Below, in pieces: positions 5,909 through 13,344 of a DNA stretch of 15,545 bases. Origin of the DNA: an uncultured Erysipelotrichaceae bacterium (GTDB lineage Bacteria; Bacillota_I; Bacilli_A; Erysipelotrichales; Erysipelotrichaceae). The stretch's first letter is position 1, and the number at the start of each line of letters is the position of its first letter. Made by a program: the position numbers and the translations under genes. The notes under the pieces are model-generated. The model saw nothing but the letters and a program-made list of their open reading frames with translations, ran no database searches and had not been told where the DNA came from. The stretch lies in contig CADBLN010000109.1 of assembly GCA_902795525.1 (NCBI GenBank), forward strand, positions 1 through 15,545, written 5' to 3'.

Positions 5909-7049
5909 AATACCTCATAATCCTTTTAACCGCTTCTTTGCTATTCTCAATGGAACCTAAGCCACTCACCCTAAAGTGATCATCTCCACTTTGACCAAAG
6001 ATTGCGCCAGGAACTACAACAACACTTATCTCATTCAAAAGAAGTTTAAAATAATCGAAACTCTTAATGTTTTCTTTTATCTTAACCCAGATGTATGGTG
6101 AATCATCCCCACCAACAACCTCAAAACCCATTTTAATAAATGAATCCTTCAGATACTTTATATTATCCTTATATGCCTTTAGATTTGCCTCTAACAAGAT
6201 TTTTGACTCAGGCAGATATGTTGCCACTGCTCCCTTTTGTGCCACGTAAGAAGCCCCATTAAATCTATTGATAGTCCTTTCCTTAAAAAGCTTATCATCT
6301 ATTTCTTTAGGTAAAACAAAATAAGAACATCTTAAACCTGTAAACGAAGCTCTCTTAGAAAAACTATTTAATTCAATACAACAGTTTTTGCTTCCAGAAA
6401 TTTCATAAATGCTTTTAGGCACATCCTCACTTGTTATAAAACAAGAATATACATTATCATATATGATCACTGCTTTTTCCTTTAATGCATAGTCAATCCA
6501 TTTTTGTAAATCATCATAAGTATAAGCAATGCCGATTGGATTGCTTGGTGAACAAATATAAATAATGTCATAATGCTCATTTGGAACAATCATTTTGTAA
6601 TTAGAATCACAATCGGTATAGTAAACTTCCCTACCTAATGCAAAAGCGCCATTACGATAAATCGGGTAGGTTGGATTTCCTAACAGAATTTTGTCATTTA
6701 TATCAAATAACTCCAATAAGTTTGTAGAATCTGTTTTTGTTCCGTCAGAAACATAAACTTCTTCTTTACTTATACCTAATCCTCGATAATCATTATCAAC
6801 AATGGTTTGACGTAATTCATCAATTCCATAATAATTTCCATAACCGGAAAAAGTTTTCATATCAGCTAAATCATCAACAGCTTTATGCATTGCAGCTATC
6901 ACTGGTGCAACTATAGGTTTTGAAACATCACCAATGCCTAACGAAATGACATCCTTTTCAGGATGTGCTTGTTTGTATTCTTTAACATATGCACTTGCGG
7001 TTGAGAAGGCATTTTCTTGATCAATTTTTAATAGTTTCTTGTTTAACAT
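5892..7049 (-). CDS. DapL-like class I/II PLP aminotransferase
   Basis: The 385-residue fold-type I PLP enzyme most resembles LL-diaminopimelate aminotransferase: LGIGDVSKPIVAPV, MKTFSGYGNYYG, SDGTKTDSTN, CSPSNPIG, YDNVYSCF, SFSKRASFTGLRCSY (PLP lysine about K232) and a C-terminal FRVSGLGS arginine. DapL makes LL-diaminopimelate from tetrahydrodipicolinate and glutamate. Here the AEQG/PEQG loop after GYG reads NYYG, so the Glu known to help recognise LL-DAP is Tyr. The enzyme may therefore use another amino acid. The start at 7049 fits the family; an alternative ATG lies at 7064. Neither has a clear Shine-Dalgarno, and TTGAAA-17-TATTTA (7109-7081) could give an almost leaderless transcript. 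It overlaps the downstream symporter. Family is firm; substrate is open. Confidence 0.85.
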   Translation of the reverse strand: MLNKKLLKIDQENAFSTASAYVKEYKQAHPEKDVISLGIGDVSKPIVAPVIAAMHKAVDDLADMKTFSGYGNYYGIDELRQTIVDNDYRGLGISKEEVYVSDGTKTDSTNLLELFDINDKILLGNPTYPIYRNGAFALGREVYYTDCDSNYKMIVPNEHYDIIYICSPSNPIGIAYTYDDLQKWIDYALKEKAVIIYDNVYSCFITSEDVPKSIYEISGSKNCCIELNSFSKRASFTGLRCSYFVLPKEIDDKLFKERTINRFNGASYVAQKGAVATYLPESKILLEANLKAYKDNIKYLKDSFIKMGFEVVGGDDSPYIWVKIKENIKSFDYFKLLLNEISVVVVPGAIFGQSGDDHFRVSGLGSIENSKEAVKRIMRYYEEKN

Positions 7050-7132
7050 ATAAATATAATACATCAATTATGATATTTTCTAAATAACAGAAGCTATAAA
7101 TCTTTTCAAACTTTATCTAAATGGTTTAAGCA

Positions 7133-7741
7133 TCATAATTTGTCCCGTTTTTTAGAATTATGAACCATATTCATATATTCCATTAGTTGCTTAACTGCTT
7201 TTGCTCGATGAGAAAAGGTTTCTTTAAAACTAATCGGCAAACTCGCTGTTGTTTTTCCGTTAGAATCTTCAGAAATGAATATAGAGTCATAGCCAAATCC
7301 ATTTGTCCCTTCTTCCTCAAAAGCAATGCGTCCATTCCAAACACCTTTAAATAAATTGGTCTTACCATATTCATCTATGAAGCAAATACAACATTCAAAT
7401 CTAGCGGTACGATTATCTTTGTTCTCAAGTTGTTTGAGGATTGCCTCTCTTCTCTCTTTTTCGGTTTCTAAGCCTTTATATCTAGCACTATAAATTCCTG
7501 GTTCTCCATTTAAAGCTTCAACTATTAATCCTGCATCATCAGAAAGAACACATCCACCTGTTAAATCAAAAACTGCTCTTGCTTTTAATAAAGCATTTTC
7601 TTCAAAAGTAGATCCTGTTTCAGCAACTTCAATATTAATACCCTTTTCACTTTGAGAAAAAACTTCAAAACCGTATGGTTCTAAAATATCTTTATATTCA
7701 GCAACCTTACCTTCATTATTACTTGCAATTATCAATTCCAT
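7133..7741 (-). CDS. rdgB: RdgB/HAM1-type XTP/dITP pyrophosphatase
   Basis: The 202-residue house-cleaning nucleotide pyrophosphatase removes dITP, dXTP and XTP as monophosphate plus PPi, keeping deaminated purines out of DNA and RNA. Motifs in order are the substrate loop ASNNEGKVAEY (residues 6-16), ENALLKA, SDDAG (67-71, metal and catalytic Asp), GIYSARY, GVWNGRIA, GFGYDSIF and SHRAKA near the end, all canonical. An AGGAT site lies 6 nt upstream of the ATG. It is the first gene of the minus-strand group; the aminotransferase follows after about 70-85 nt with no terminator visible. Confidence is high. Confidence 0.95.
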   Translation of the reverse strand: MELIIASNNEGKVAEYKDILEPYGFEVFSQSEKGINIEVAETGSTFEENALLKARAVFDLTGGCVLSDDAGLIVEALNGEPGIYSARYKGLETEKERREAILKQLENKDNRTARFECCICFIDEYGKTNLFKGVWNGRIAFEEEGTNGFGYDSIFISEDSNGKTTASLPISFKETFSHRAKAVKQLMEYMNMVHNSKKRDKL

Positions 7742-7781
7742 AAAATATCCTAACCTATAACTTTATTTTATCATCTGTTCA

Positions 7782-7810
7782 TTAAAACAACTATTAAATA
7801 ATGCTATAAT
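7782..7810 (+). promoter_or_regulatory. Promoter of the chrA pair
   Basis: TTAAAA (7782-7787), a 17-nt spacer and a perfect TATAAT (7805-7810). Transcription should begin near 7817, only about 11 nt before the ATG at 7828, so the leader is barely longer than the GAGG ribosome binding site. Confidence 0.7.
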
Positions 7811-7827
7811 TGTGAAGAGGTCTAAAT

Positions 7828-8388
7828 ATGAACAAAGCTCAAAAACTATGGTTACTGTTTAAAACGACATTTATTTCAAGCACAACCGCTAACTCTGGAT
7901 ATGCGATTTTAAGTGTGATGAAAAACTTGTTTGTTGAAAAATATAAATGGTTCAATGAAGATGAAATGAACGATTATATAGGGCTTGCACAAAGTGCTCC
8001 AGGGCCAATGGCCGTAAATGGAGCTGTAATTATTGGCTATCAAATTAATGGAATTTTCGGTTCTATCGTTGCCGTGATGGGTATTGTAATACCACCGATT
8101 ATTATCATGATTTTGGTAACAGTTTTTTACCAATATATCGTTTCGAATGAGTATGTACGTCTTTTTATGGAAGGCATGGAAGCTGGAGTTTGTGCTTTAT
8201 TACTAGATGTCATAATTGGTTTGTTTGTTAATGTAACTAAAGATAAGAGTATTTATCCATACATCCTAATCATCATTAGTTTTATCTATATAAAGTTTAC
8301 CCACTTTTCCATCTTTTATTTAGCACTGGCTTGCGTCGTTGCAGGAGTTGTTAAAAGCTTGCTGACAACAAGAAAGGTTAGGAAATAA
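7828..8388 (+). CDS. chrA1: ChrA-family chromate transporter, N-terminal-type half subunit
   Basis: This 186-residue membrane protein is one half of the CHR superfamily; many Bacillota carry two adjacent half-size genes instead of one fused ChrA of about 400 residues. The signature SAPGPMAVNGAVIIGY is at residues 56-71, with about six hydrophobic segments. GAGG precedes the ATG. The partner half starts 1 nt after the stop. Characterised members export chromate, or take it up in exchange with sulfate-like anions; physiological substrate is often unknown in anaerobes. Family call is firm, function by homology. Confidence 0.9.
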   Translation: MNKAQKLWLLFKTTFISSTTANSGYAILSVMKNLFVEKYKWFNEDEMNDYIGLAQSAPGPMAVNGAVIIGYQINGIFGSIVAVMGIVIPPIIIMILVTVFYQYIVSNEYVRLFMEGMEAGVCALLLDVIIGLFVNVTKDKSIYPYILIIISFIYIKFTHFSIFYLALACVVAGVVKSLLTTRKVRK

Positions 8389-8389
8389 T

Positions 8390-8944
8390 ATGTTATTAGA
8401 AATCTTTTTTGTGTTTATGAAGATTGGTGCCTTAGCCTTTGGTGGAGCTTATGCATCAATTGCGGTTGTCGAAAAACAAGTTGTCGAAGTAGCTAAATGG
8501 ATGTCTTATAGTGAATTTTCAAATTTGATTGCTATTGATGAATTGACACCTGGACCAATTATCATAAACTCTGCTACTTTTATTGGCATGCGTATGGGCG
8601 GTATTCCTGGAGCTATAATTGCTACATTAGGTGCCATTACACCTCCAATAATTATCACAGCACTATTGTTATTCCTATATCGCAAATATCGTGAAATCAA
8701 AATTGTTAGTGAGATATTATTTGCTTTAAAATGTATGGCTTTAGCTATGGTAATATCAACATTTATTTCAATTGGGGTAGCCACAATTTTTACAGGTAGC
8801 GGAGCAATGATTAGTAATACTGATTACTTATTGCTAATGATGTCACTAGCTTCATTCTTTATCCTACGAAAGTACAAAATCAATCCACTCTACATAATGC
8901 TAGTGTGTGGAGTAATTAATTTAGCAATTAAAACACTATTATAA
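8390..8944 (+). CDS. chrA2: ChrA-family chromate transporter, second half subunit
   Basis: The 184-residue membrane protein has FMKIGALAFGGAYA (residues 9-22) and ELTPGPIIINSATFIG (51-66), the duplicated PGP signature of CHR proteins. Its ATG follows the stop of the first half by 1 nt, with AGGTTAGGA just upstream, so the two are translated together and presumably assemble as a heterodimer in opposite topology. This is the ordinary arrangement for short-chain CHR pairs. A terminator hairpin abuts the stop codon. Confidence 0.9.
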   Translation: MLLEIFFVFMKIGALAFGGAYASIAVVEKQVVEVAKWMSYSEFSNLIAIDELTPGPIIINSATFIGMRMGGIPGAIIATLGAITPPIIITALLLFLYRKYREIKIVSEILFALKCMALAMVISTFISIGVATIFTGSGAMISNTDYLLLMMSLASFFILRKYKINPLYIMLVCGVINLAIKTLL

Positions 8945-8972
8945 AAGGAGAACTACTGATACGTTCTCCTTT
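8944..8972. terminator. Hairpin between convergent chrA2 and mgtA, probably bidirectional
   Basis: AAAGGAGAAC (8944-8953) and GTTCTCCTTT (8963-8972) form a perfect 10-bp stem with a 9-nt loop. The T-tracts are short (TTT on the + strand, TTTTAT on the - strand). It lies directly between two convergent stop codons, 8944 and 8989. Confidence 0.75.
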
Positions 8973-8988
8973 AACTTGATTAGATTTC

Positions 8989-11643
8989 CTACAACCATTC
9001 TCCTTGTTTTTTTATTGCAATTTTCTTATATATTTGAATAATAGTTGCATAGAGAATTAATAGCACTAAAATCCACAACAAATAGTTTGTTGGCAACATT
9101 GCCAAATCAAAAATAGTCGCAATATTGGTAAAACAGATCAAAATAGTTACGCCAACGATTAGTATGGTTGAAAAAATTAATTGCTTTGATGAAAAACTAT
9201 CAATCATTGGTTTTTTATCTGTTCTAATAAAGTGAATGATTAGTGATTGCGAAATTATGCCAAAAGCAAACCATCCTGTTTGAAAATATGAAGCAAGTTC
9301 TATTGTATTGAAACCCATAATATGCCACAGTACATAGAAGCAACAAACATCCAACAGTGTTGAAATTAATCCAAAAACTACCATGAACCTTTTAATCCCA
9401 ACTGTATTCCATAGTTTTGGTTTTAAAATAAAATCTTCATCAACATTGTCAAACGGCATGCCTAACTGTGCAAAGTCATTTAAAATATTCTGAATAAGAA
9501 TATGGATTGGTTTCAAAGGTAAAAATGGTAAGAATATGCTAGTTAAAACTACAGATAGAATATTACCAAAGTTACCACTAGTTGCCATATTGATGTACTT
9601 TAAAACATTGGTAAATGTTTTTCTACCATTCACTACACCTTGTTCCAGGACATTTAAGTCCTTTTCTAATAGGATGATATCAGCCGTTTCCTTAGCAATA
9701 TCAACAGCAGTATCTACCGAAATTGAAACATCAGCTTGTTTTAATGCAGGAGCATCATTAATTCCATCACCCATATAGCCAACTGTCTTTCCCATCTCTT
9801 GATAAAGACGAACAATCCTTTGTTTTTGGATTGGTGATAGTTTAGAAAACAAGTGACAATCCTTCATTTTCTCTTTTAATTGATTATCATTTAAGCTATC
9901 GATTTGATTACCTAATAAATAGTTTTCAACACGTATACCAACTTTTTCACAGACATGCAAAGCAACCCCTTCGCTATCTCCCGTCAATACAATGGTTTCC
10001 ACTCCATGCTTTTTTAGTGCCGTAATTGCTTCTGCAGCACTCTTTTTAGGTGGATCCAAAAATCCCAAAAAACCAATTAAAACCATTTCACTTTCATCAT
10101 TCACACTAAAGGTACTTGTGTCACTAACGTTGTTTTTTTGAGCAATAGCAAGAATTCTTAAACCATCATGATTATTCTTTTCATAGACTTTATAAGCATC
10201 TGCTCTTTCTTTTTCTGACATTTTAACGACTCTGCCATCAACATCTATATAGTCACAAATTGCCAATACCTCATCTACAGCACCTTTGGTAATCAATTGT
10301 CTTTTACCTGTATCATCTCGTAAAACGACACTCATTCTTCGTCTGCTGAAATCAAATGGAATTTCATCTTCCCTGATATATTTTTCTTTTAAGATACCCA
10401 TCTTTTCAGTTTCAGCTCGATTTATTATAGCAATGTCAATCAAGTTCTTTAGTCCTGTTTGGAAATAGCTGTTTAAAAAGGCATGTCTTAAAATTCTAAT
10501 ATCCTCATTCCCTTTTACATCCATGTATTTTTCCAAAACGATTTCGTCTTCAGTCAATGTACCTGTTTTGTCCGTACACAAAATATTCATTTGTCCAAAA
10601 GTTTGAATGGCACTCATCTTTTTGACGATGGTTTTTTGTTTGGACATCTCAACGGCTCCCTTAGCCATTGTACTTGTCATAATTACAGGTAACATTTCAG
10701 GAGTAATACCAACCGCAATAGTGATCGCAAACACTATTGATTCCCAGGCTGAGTTTTTGGTAAACAAGTTAATTGCCAAAACTATTGGCAACATTATCAC
10801 AATGAAAGTTATTAATATTTTGCTTATTTCATCTACGCCTTTTTCAAAAGAGTTCTTTTCATTAATCTGAGATAGTGATTTTGCCATATTACCAAAATAG
10901 CTATCATTTCCAGTCGCCAGCACAATTGCTTTAGCGCTACCAGATAAGACATTCGTGCCCATAAAGCCAATGTTTGGTAACTCTGTAATAGGCTCGCTTC
11001 CTTTACTGTTTGTAAACTTTTCAATTGGATTACTTTCACCTGTCAATGAAGCTTGATCAATAAACAAGTCTTTGGTTTCAAAAAACCTAACATCAGCTGC
11101 AATCATATCACCGCTAGAAAACTTTATGACGTCTCCTGGCACAATTTCTTCAACTGCTACTTGCTGTTCAAGACCATCTCTAATAACATCCATCTTATTT
11201 GTTATTAAGTTACGTAGTTTTTTAGCCGCATTATCGCTTTTAATAGATTGTGTTAATGATATTGTTGCAGAAATAATAATAGTTCCTATAATTAACAAAA
11301 ATGTAGCATAATCTTTATTGTTTGGAATAACAATATCAGTAATAAAAGTAATAATAGCAACAGCTAACAAAACTGCATTAAAAGGATTCACAAAAGCTTC
11401 AAAAACTTGTTTTAATAATGTATTCTCATCACCTGTAACTATTCTATTTTCACCATAGTCATCTAGTAGATCATCAATATCAACTACACTTAAACCCTCA
11501 ATTGATGATTTATACTTTTTGAATAGTTCTTCAATAGGTAAAAGACTTCCAATTCTAAGATTGGCCTCAACTAATTTTTGCTTTTCAGCGATTAAGTTTA
11601 CTTTTCTCTTAATCTTCTTATTCTTATTATTGTTATTTGTCAT
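8989..11643 (-). CDS. mgtA: Mg2+-translocating P-type ATPase (P3B, MgtA/MgtB type)
   Basis: The 884-residue Mg2+ importer of the inner membrane. P-type landmarks are TGES at 201-204 (actuator dephosphorylation loop), DKTGT with phosphorylated D358, and GDGINDAP at 625-632. MgtA-specific stretches are SYFQTGLKNL after DKTGT, NILNDFAQLGMPFDNVD in TM6-TM7, SYFQTGWFAFG and the C-terminal GEWL. A basic N-terminal tail and about ten TM segments fit the family length. The start at 11643 is chosen because AAGGAG lies 8-13 nt upstream; a TTG 13 codons earlier has no such site. It is monocistronic, with a leader of about 195 nt that probably attenuates expression. Confidence is high. Confidence 0.95.
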   Translation of the reverse strand: MTNNNNKNKKIKRKVNLIAEKQKLVEANLRIGSLLPIEELFKKYKSSIEGLSVVDIDDLLDDYGENRIVTGDENTLLKQVFEAFVNPFNAVLLAVAIITFITDIVIPNNKDYATFLLIIGTIIISATISLTQSIKSDNAAKKLRNLITNKMDVIRDGLEQQVAVEEIVPGDVIKFSSGDMIAADVRFFETKDLFIDQASLTGESNPIEKFTNSKGSEPITELPNIGFMGTNVLSGSAKAIVLATGNDSYFGNMAKSLSQINEKNSFEKGVDEISKILITFIVIMLPIVLAINLFTKNSAWESIVFAITIAVGITPEMLPVIMTSTMAKGAVEMSKQKTIVKKMSAIQTFGQMNILCTDKTGTLTEDEIVLEKYMDVKGNEDIRILRHAFLNSYFQTGLKNLIDIAIINRAETEKMGILKEKYIREDEIPFDFSRRRMSVVLRDDTGKRQLITKGAVDEVLAICDYIDVDGRVVKMSEKERADAYKVYEKNNHDGLRILAIAQKNNVSDTSTFSVNDESEMVLIGFLGFLDPPKKSAAEAITALKKHGVETIVLTGDSEGVALHVCEKVGIRVENYLLGNQIDSLNDNQLKEKMKDCHLFSKLSPIQKQRIVRLYQEMGKTVGYMGDGINDAPALKQADVSISVDTAVDIAKETADIILLEKDLNVLEQGVVNGRKTFTNVLKYINMATSGNFGNILSVVLTSIFLPFLPLKPIHILIQNILNDFAQLGMPFDNVDEDFILKPKLWNTVGIKRFMVVFGLISTLLDVCCFYVLWHIMGFNTIELASYFQTGWFAFGIISQSLIIHFIRTDKKPMIDSFSSKQLIFSTILIVGVTILICFTNIATIFDLAMLPTNYLLWILVLLILYATIIQIYKKIAIKKQGEWL

Positions 11644-11685
11644 ATTTCTGCTCTCCTTTCTCTTTTTAAGATACTGAGGCAAAGC

Positions 11686-11707
11686 AAAAACAACGATTAT
11701 AATCGCT
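11686..11707 (-). terminator. Attenuator terminator candidate in the mgtA leader
   Basis: On the minus strand AGCGAT (11707-11702), loop TATA and ATCGTT (11697-11692) form 6 bp (one G-U), followed by G and T11690-T11686. The stem is short, so termination may be partial. Its 5' arm can instead pair with TTATAATC (11742-11735), 8 bp perfect, at the end of the leader ORF. Confidence 0.5.
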
Positions 11708-11736
11708 TAACAAGAGAAGAACTCAATAAAACTAGA

Positions 11737-11817
11737 TTATAAAACAAAAACGAGGCTCAATCTCTCATTCTCGATATATAAATTGTTGATGCTTCGCGGA
11801 TAACTATCTTCAAACAT
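11737..11817 (-). CDS. Candidate 26-residue leader peptide of mgtA (MgtL-like)
   Basis: The frame starts at ATG 11817 with GAGAGGTG 7 nt upstream, the best ribosome binding site in the leader, and encodes MFEDSYPRSINNLYIENE followed by RLSLVFVL. The early run of acidic residues and a proline (E3, D4, P7) recalls enterobacterial MgtL. There such codons make ribosomes fall off at low Mg2+, and this raises mgtA transcription. The TAA overlaps TTATAATC, the segment able to block the downstream terminator, so ribosome position could decide the RNA fold. AATCTCAT overlapping the start codon can pair with ATGAG-ag-ATT (11768-11759) and hide the ATG. Coding status rests only on RBS, frame and position. 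No known family. Confidence 0.5.
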   Translation of the reverse strand: MFEDSYPRSINNLYIENERLSLVFVL

Positions 11818-11845
11818 GAGATTTCACCTCTCTTCCTCTGACTAG

Positions 11846-11874
11846 ATTATACATTTTTTTAGTGTTAAGAACAA
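11846..11874 (-). promoter_or_regulatory. mgtA promoter
   Basis: TTGTTC (11874-11869), a 17-nt spacer and a perfect TATAAT (11851-11846) on the minus strand. The predicted start is about A11839, giving a leader of about 195 nt. No M-box (ykoK) Mg2+ riboswitch consensus is recognisable in that leader. Confidence 0.65.
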
Positions 11875-11889
11875 TATTAGTCATAAATG

Positions 11890-11917
11890 AAAAGCCTTAG
11901 ACTTACTCTAAGACTTT
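11890..11917 (-). terminator. Intrinsic terminator of the kinase-hydrogenase operon
   Basis: AAAGTCTTAGA (11917-11907), loop GTAAG and TCTAAGGCTTT (11901-11891) form 11 bp with one U-G pair on the minus strand, ending in four T. It lies 6 nt after the hydrogenase stop and just upstream of the mgtA promoter. Confidence 0.8.
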
Positions 11918-11922
11918 ATGTA

Positions 11923-13344
11923 TTAATTATCTACACTCTCTTTAATTGTTTTGAAAGGTGTTGTCTTAGCATAGGCATCAACATTTTCCTTCTTTATGCC
12001 AAAATGTTGTAATACCCCTGCACCACCGATACAGCCACCACTGCAGACCATACCTTCAATAAAATTAGCTGACTGTAAATTCTTGCTTTTTTTCATTAGA
12101 CCAGCCTTGCACATACCTATGCCGTTGCATGTTTCAGGCTTGAATTCCAAATTTGAATCAATTTCGGATAAACCTTGTCTAATAGCTTCGGTTAAACCTC
12201 CACTTCTAGCAAATACCCGTCCAAAATATGATGCTTGATTCAATTCTATTTCTTCCAAAGAAGTGTAATCTATTTCTTTACTATCAAACAAAGCTAATAA
12301 TTCTTCGAAAGTAATCGTTACATCAACGTAGTTTTTCATTTTATCTAGCTTTATTTCAGCCTTTTTTGCAGTACATGGTCCTACAAATACAGTTTTACAG
12401 GTGGAATCCTGTTCTTTTAACTTTTTGGCAATTGTCCCCAAAGGTGAAAGATTATGAGAAATGTAGTCCTTCAAATCAGGGAAGAATTTCTCTGTATATG
12501 AGACAAATGCAGGACAGCAAGATGATAGTAAGAACCCTTTTTCATTTAATTCTTGGGCTTCATTATAAGCTACCATATCAGCACCTTTTGCCACCTCAAT
12601 TACATCATAAAAACCCAATTTTTTAAGCGCTGTGACTATCTGACCTAATTTTGCCTCTTTAAAACTGTCAGAAATAGCTGGAGCAATCAAAGCATAAACC
12701 TTAAACTTTGTGTTATTCTCACTCTTTAAAATATAATCTATTAAGTCCAAGATGAATGACTTGTCCATAATTGCTCCAAATGGACATTGCGAAATGCAAG
12801 CCCCACAATCAATGCACTTTTCGTGGTCTATATGAGCCGCTTGATCTTCATTTGCTGAAATTGCGCCCATGGCACAAGAGTTTTCACAAGGTCTTTTGCG
12901 GTCAATAATTGCTGAATACTGACAAGCTTTAGCACATAGTCCACAATTAATACACTTTTCTTTATCGATATGAGCTTGGTGGTTAACGTCAAAGGTTATT
13001 GCGTCTTTTGGGCAAGCATCGGTACATCTTCTTGCTAAACAACCTCTACAAGTATTGGTAACCTCATAGCCCCCCATTGGACATTCATCACAAGCAATAT
13101 CAATAACTTCCACAATGTTTGGATCTTCCCTGTTACCTCCCATTGCCAGTTTGACTCTTTCAAGTAAAATTGCTCTTTCCTTGTATACACAACATCTCAT
13201 CGATGGTTTTTTGCCAGGTAAAATCTTCTTTGGTATATCAATTACATTTTCTACTAAATCATTTTGCCAAGCAGCCTTAGCAACTTCCTTTAAAACTTGA
13301 TACTTTATATCTTGTATTCTGGTCTCAAATCTATTCTTGTTCAT
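11923..13344 (-). CDS. [FeFe]-hydrogenase-like protein with N-terminal 4Fe-4S domains (group-B type)
   Basis: The protein has 473 residues. The N-terminal third has ferredoxin clusters: CRGCLARRCTDACP, CINCGLCAKACQ, RPCENSC and CIDCGACISQCP, each repeat preceded by AHID-EKC. The C-terminal part has the three H-cluster motifs: L1 SSCCPAF (C276, C277), L2 VGPCTAKKAE (C324) and L3 EGMVCSGGCIGGAG (C434, C438). All four H-cluster cysteines and the proton-relay Cys of L1 are present, so an active enzyme is plausible. GPC in place of MPC, SGGC in L3 and the extra CNGIGMC segment before L3 fit the poorly studied group B of clostridial enzymes. It would couple reduced ferredoxin to H2 or act as a sensor. 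AGGAG lies 4 nt before the ATG; the start overlaps the upstream kinase gene by 14 nt. HydEFG maturases are not in the window. Confidence 0.88.
   Translation of the reverse strand: MNKNRFETRIQDIKYQVLKEVAKAAWQNDLVENVIDIPKKILPGKKPSMRCCVYKERAILLERVKLAMGGNREDPNIVEVIDIACDECPMGGYEVTNTCRGCLARRCTDACPKDAITFDVNHQAHIDKEKCINCGLCAKACQYSAIIDRKRPCENSCAMGAISANEDQAAHIDHEKCIDCGACISQCPFGAIMDKSFILDLIDYILKSENNTKFKVYALIAPAISDSFKEAKLGQIVTALKKLGFYDVIEVAKGADMVAYNEAQELNEKGFLLSSCCPAFVSYTEKFFPDLKDYISHNLSPLGTIAKKLKEQDSTCKTVFVGPCTAKKAEIKLDKMKNYVDVTITFEELLALFDSKEIDYTSLEEIELNQASYFGRVFARSGGLTEAIRQGLSEIDSNLEFKPETCNGIGMCKAGLMKKSKNLQSANFIEGMVCSGGCIGGAGVLQHFGIKKENVDAYAKTTPFKTIKESVDN

Noticed and set aside
11735..11740. Second TATAAT in the mgtA leader as an additional promoter
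   Set aside because: No hexamer resembling TTGACA lies 15-19 nt upstream; the nearest TTGAGC is only 13 nt away.
11643..11839. M-box (ykoK) Mg2+ riboswitch ahead of mgtA
   Set aside because: None of the conserved M-box strings are recognisable and the leader is short; the ORF-plus-hairpin layout explains it better.
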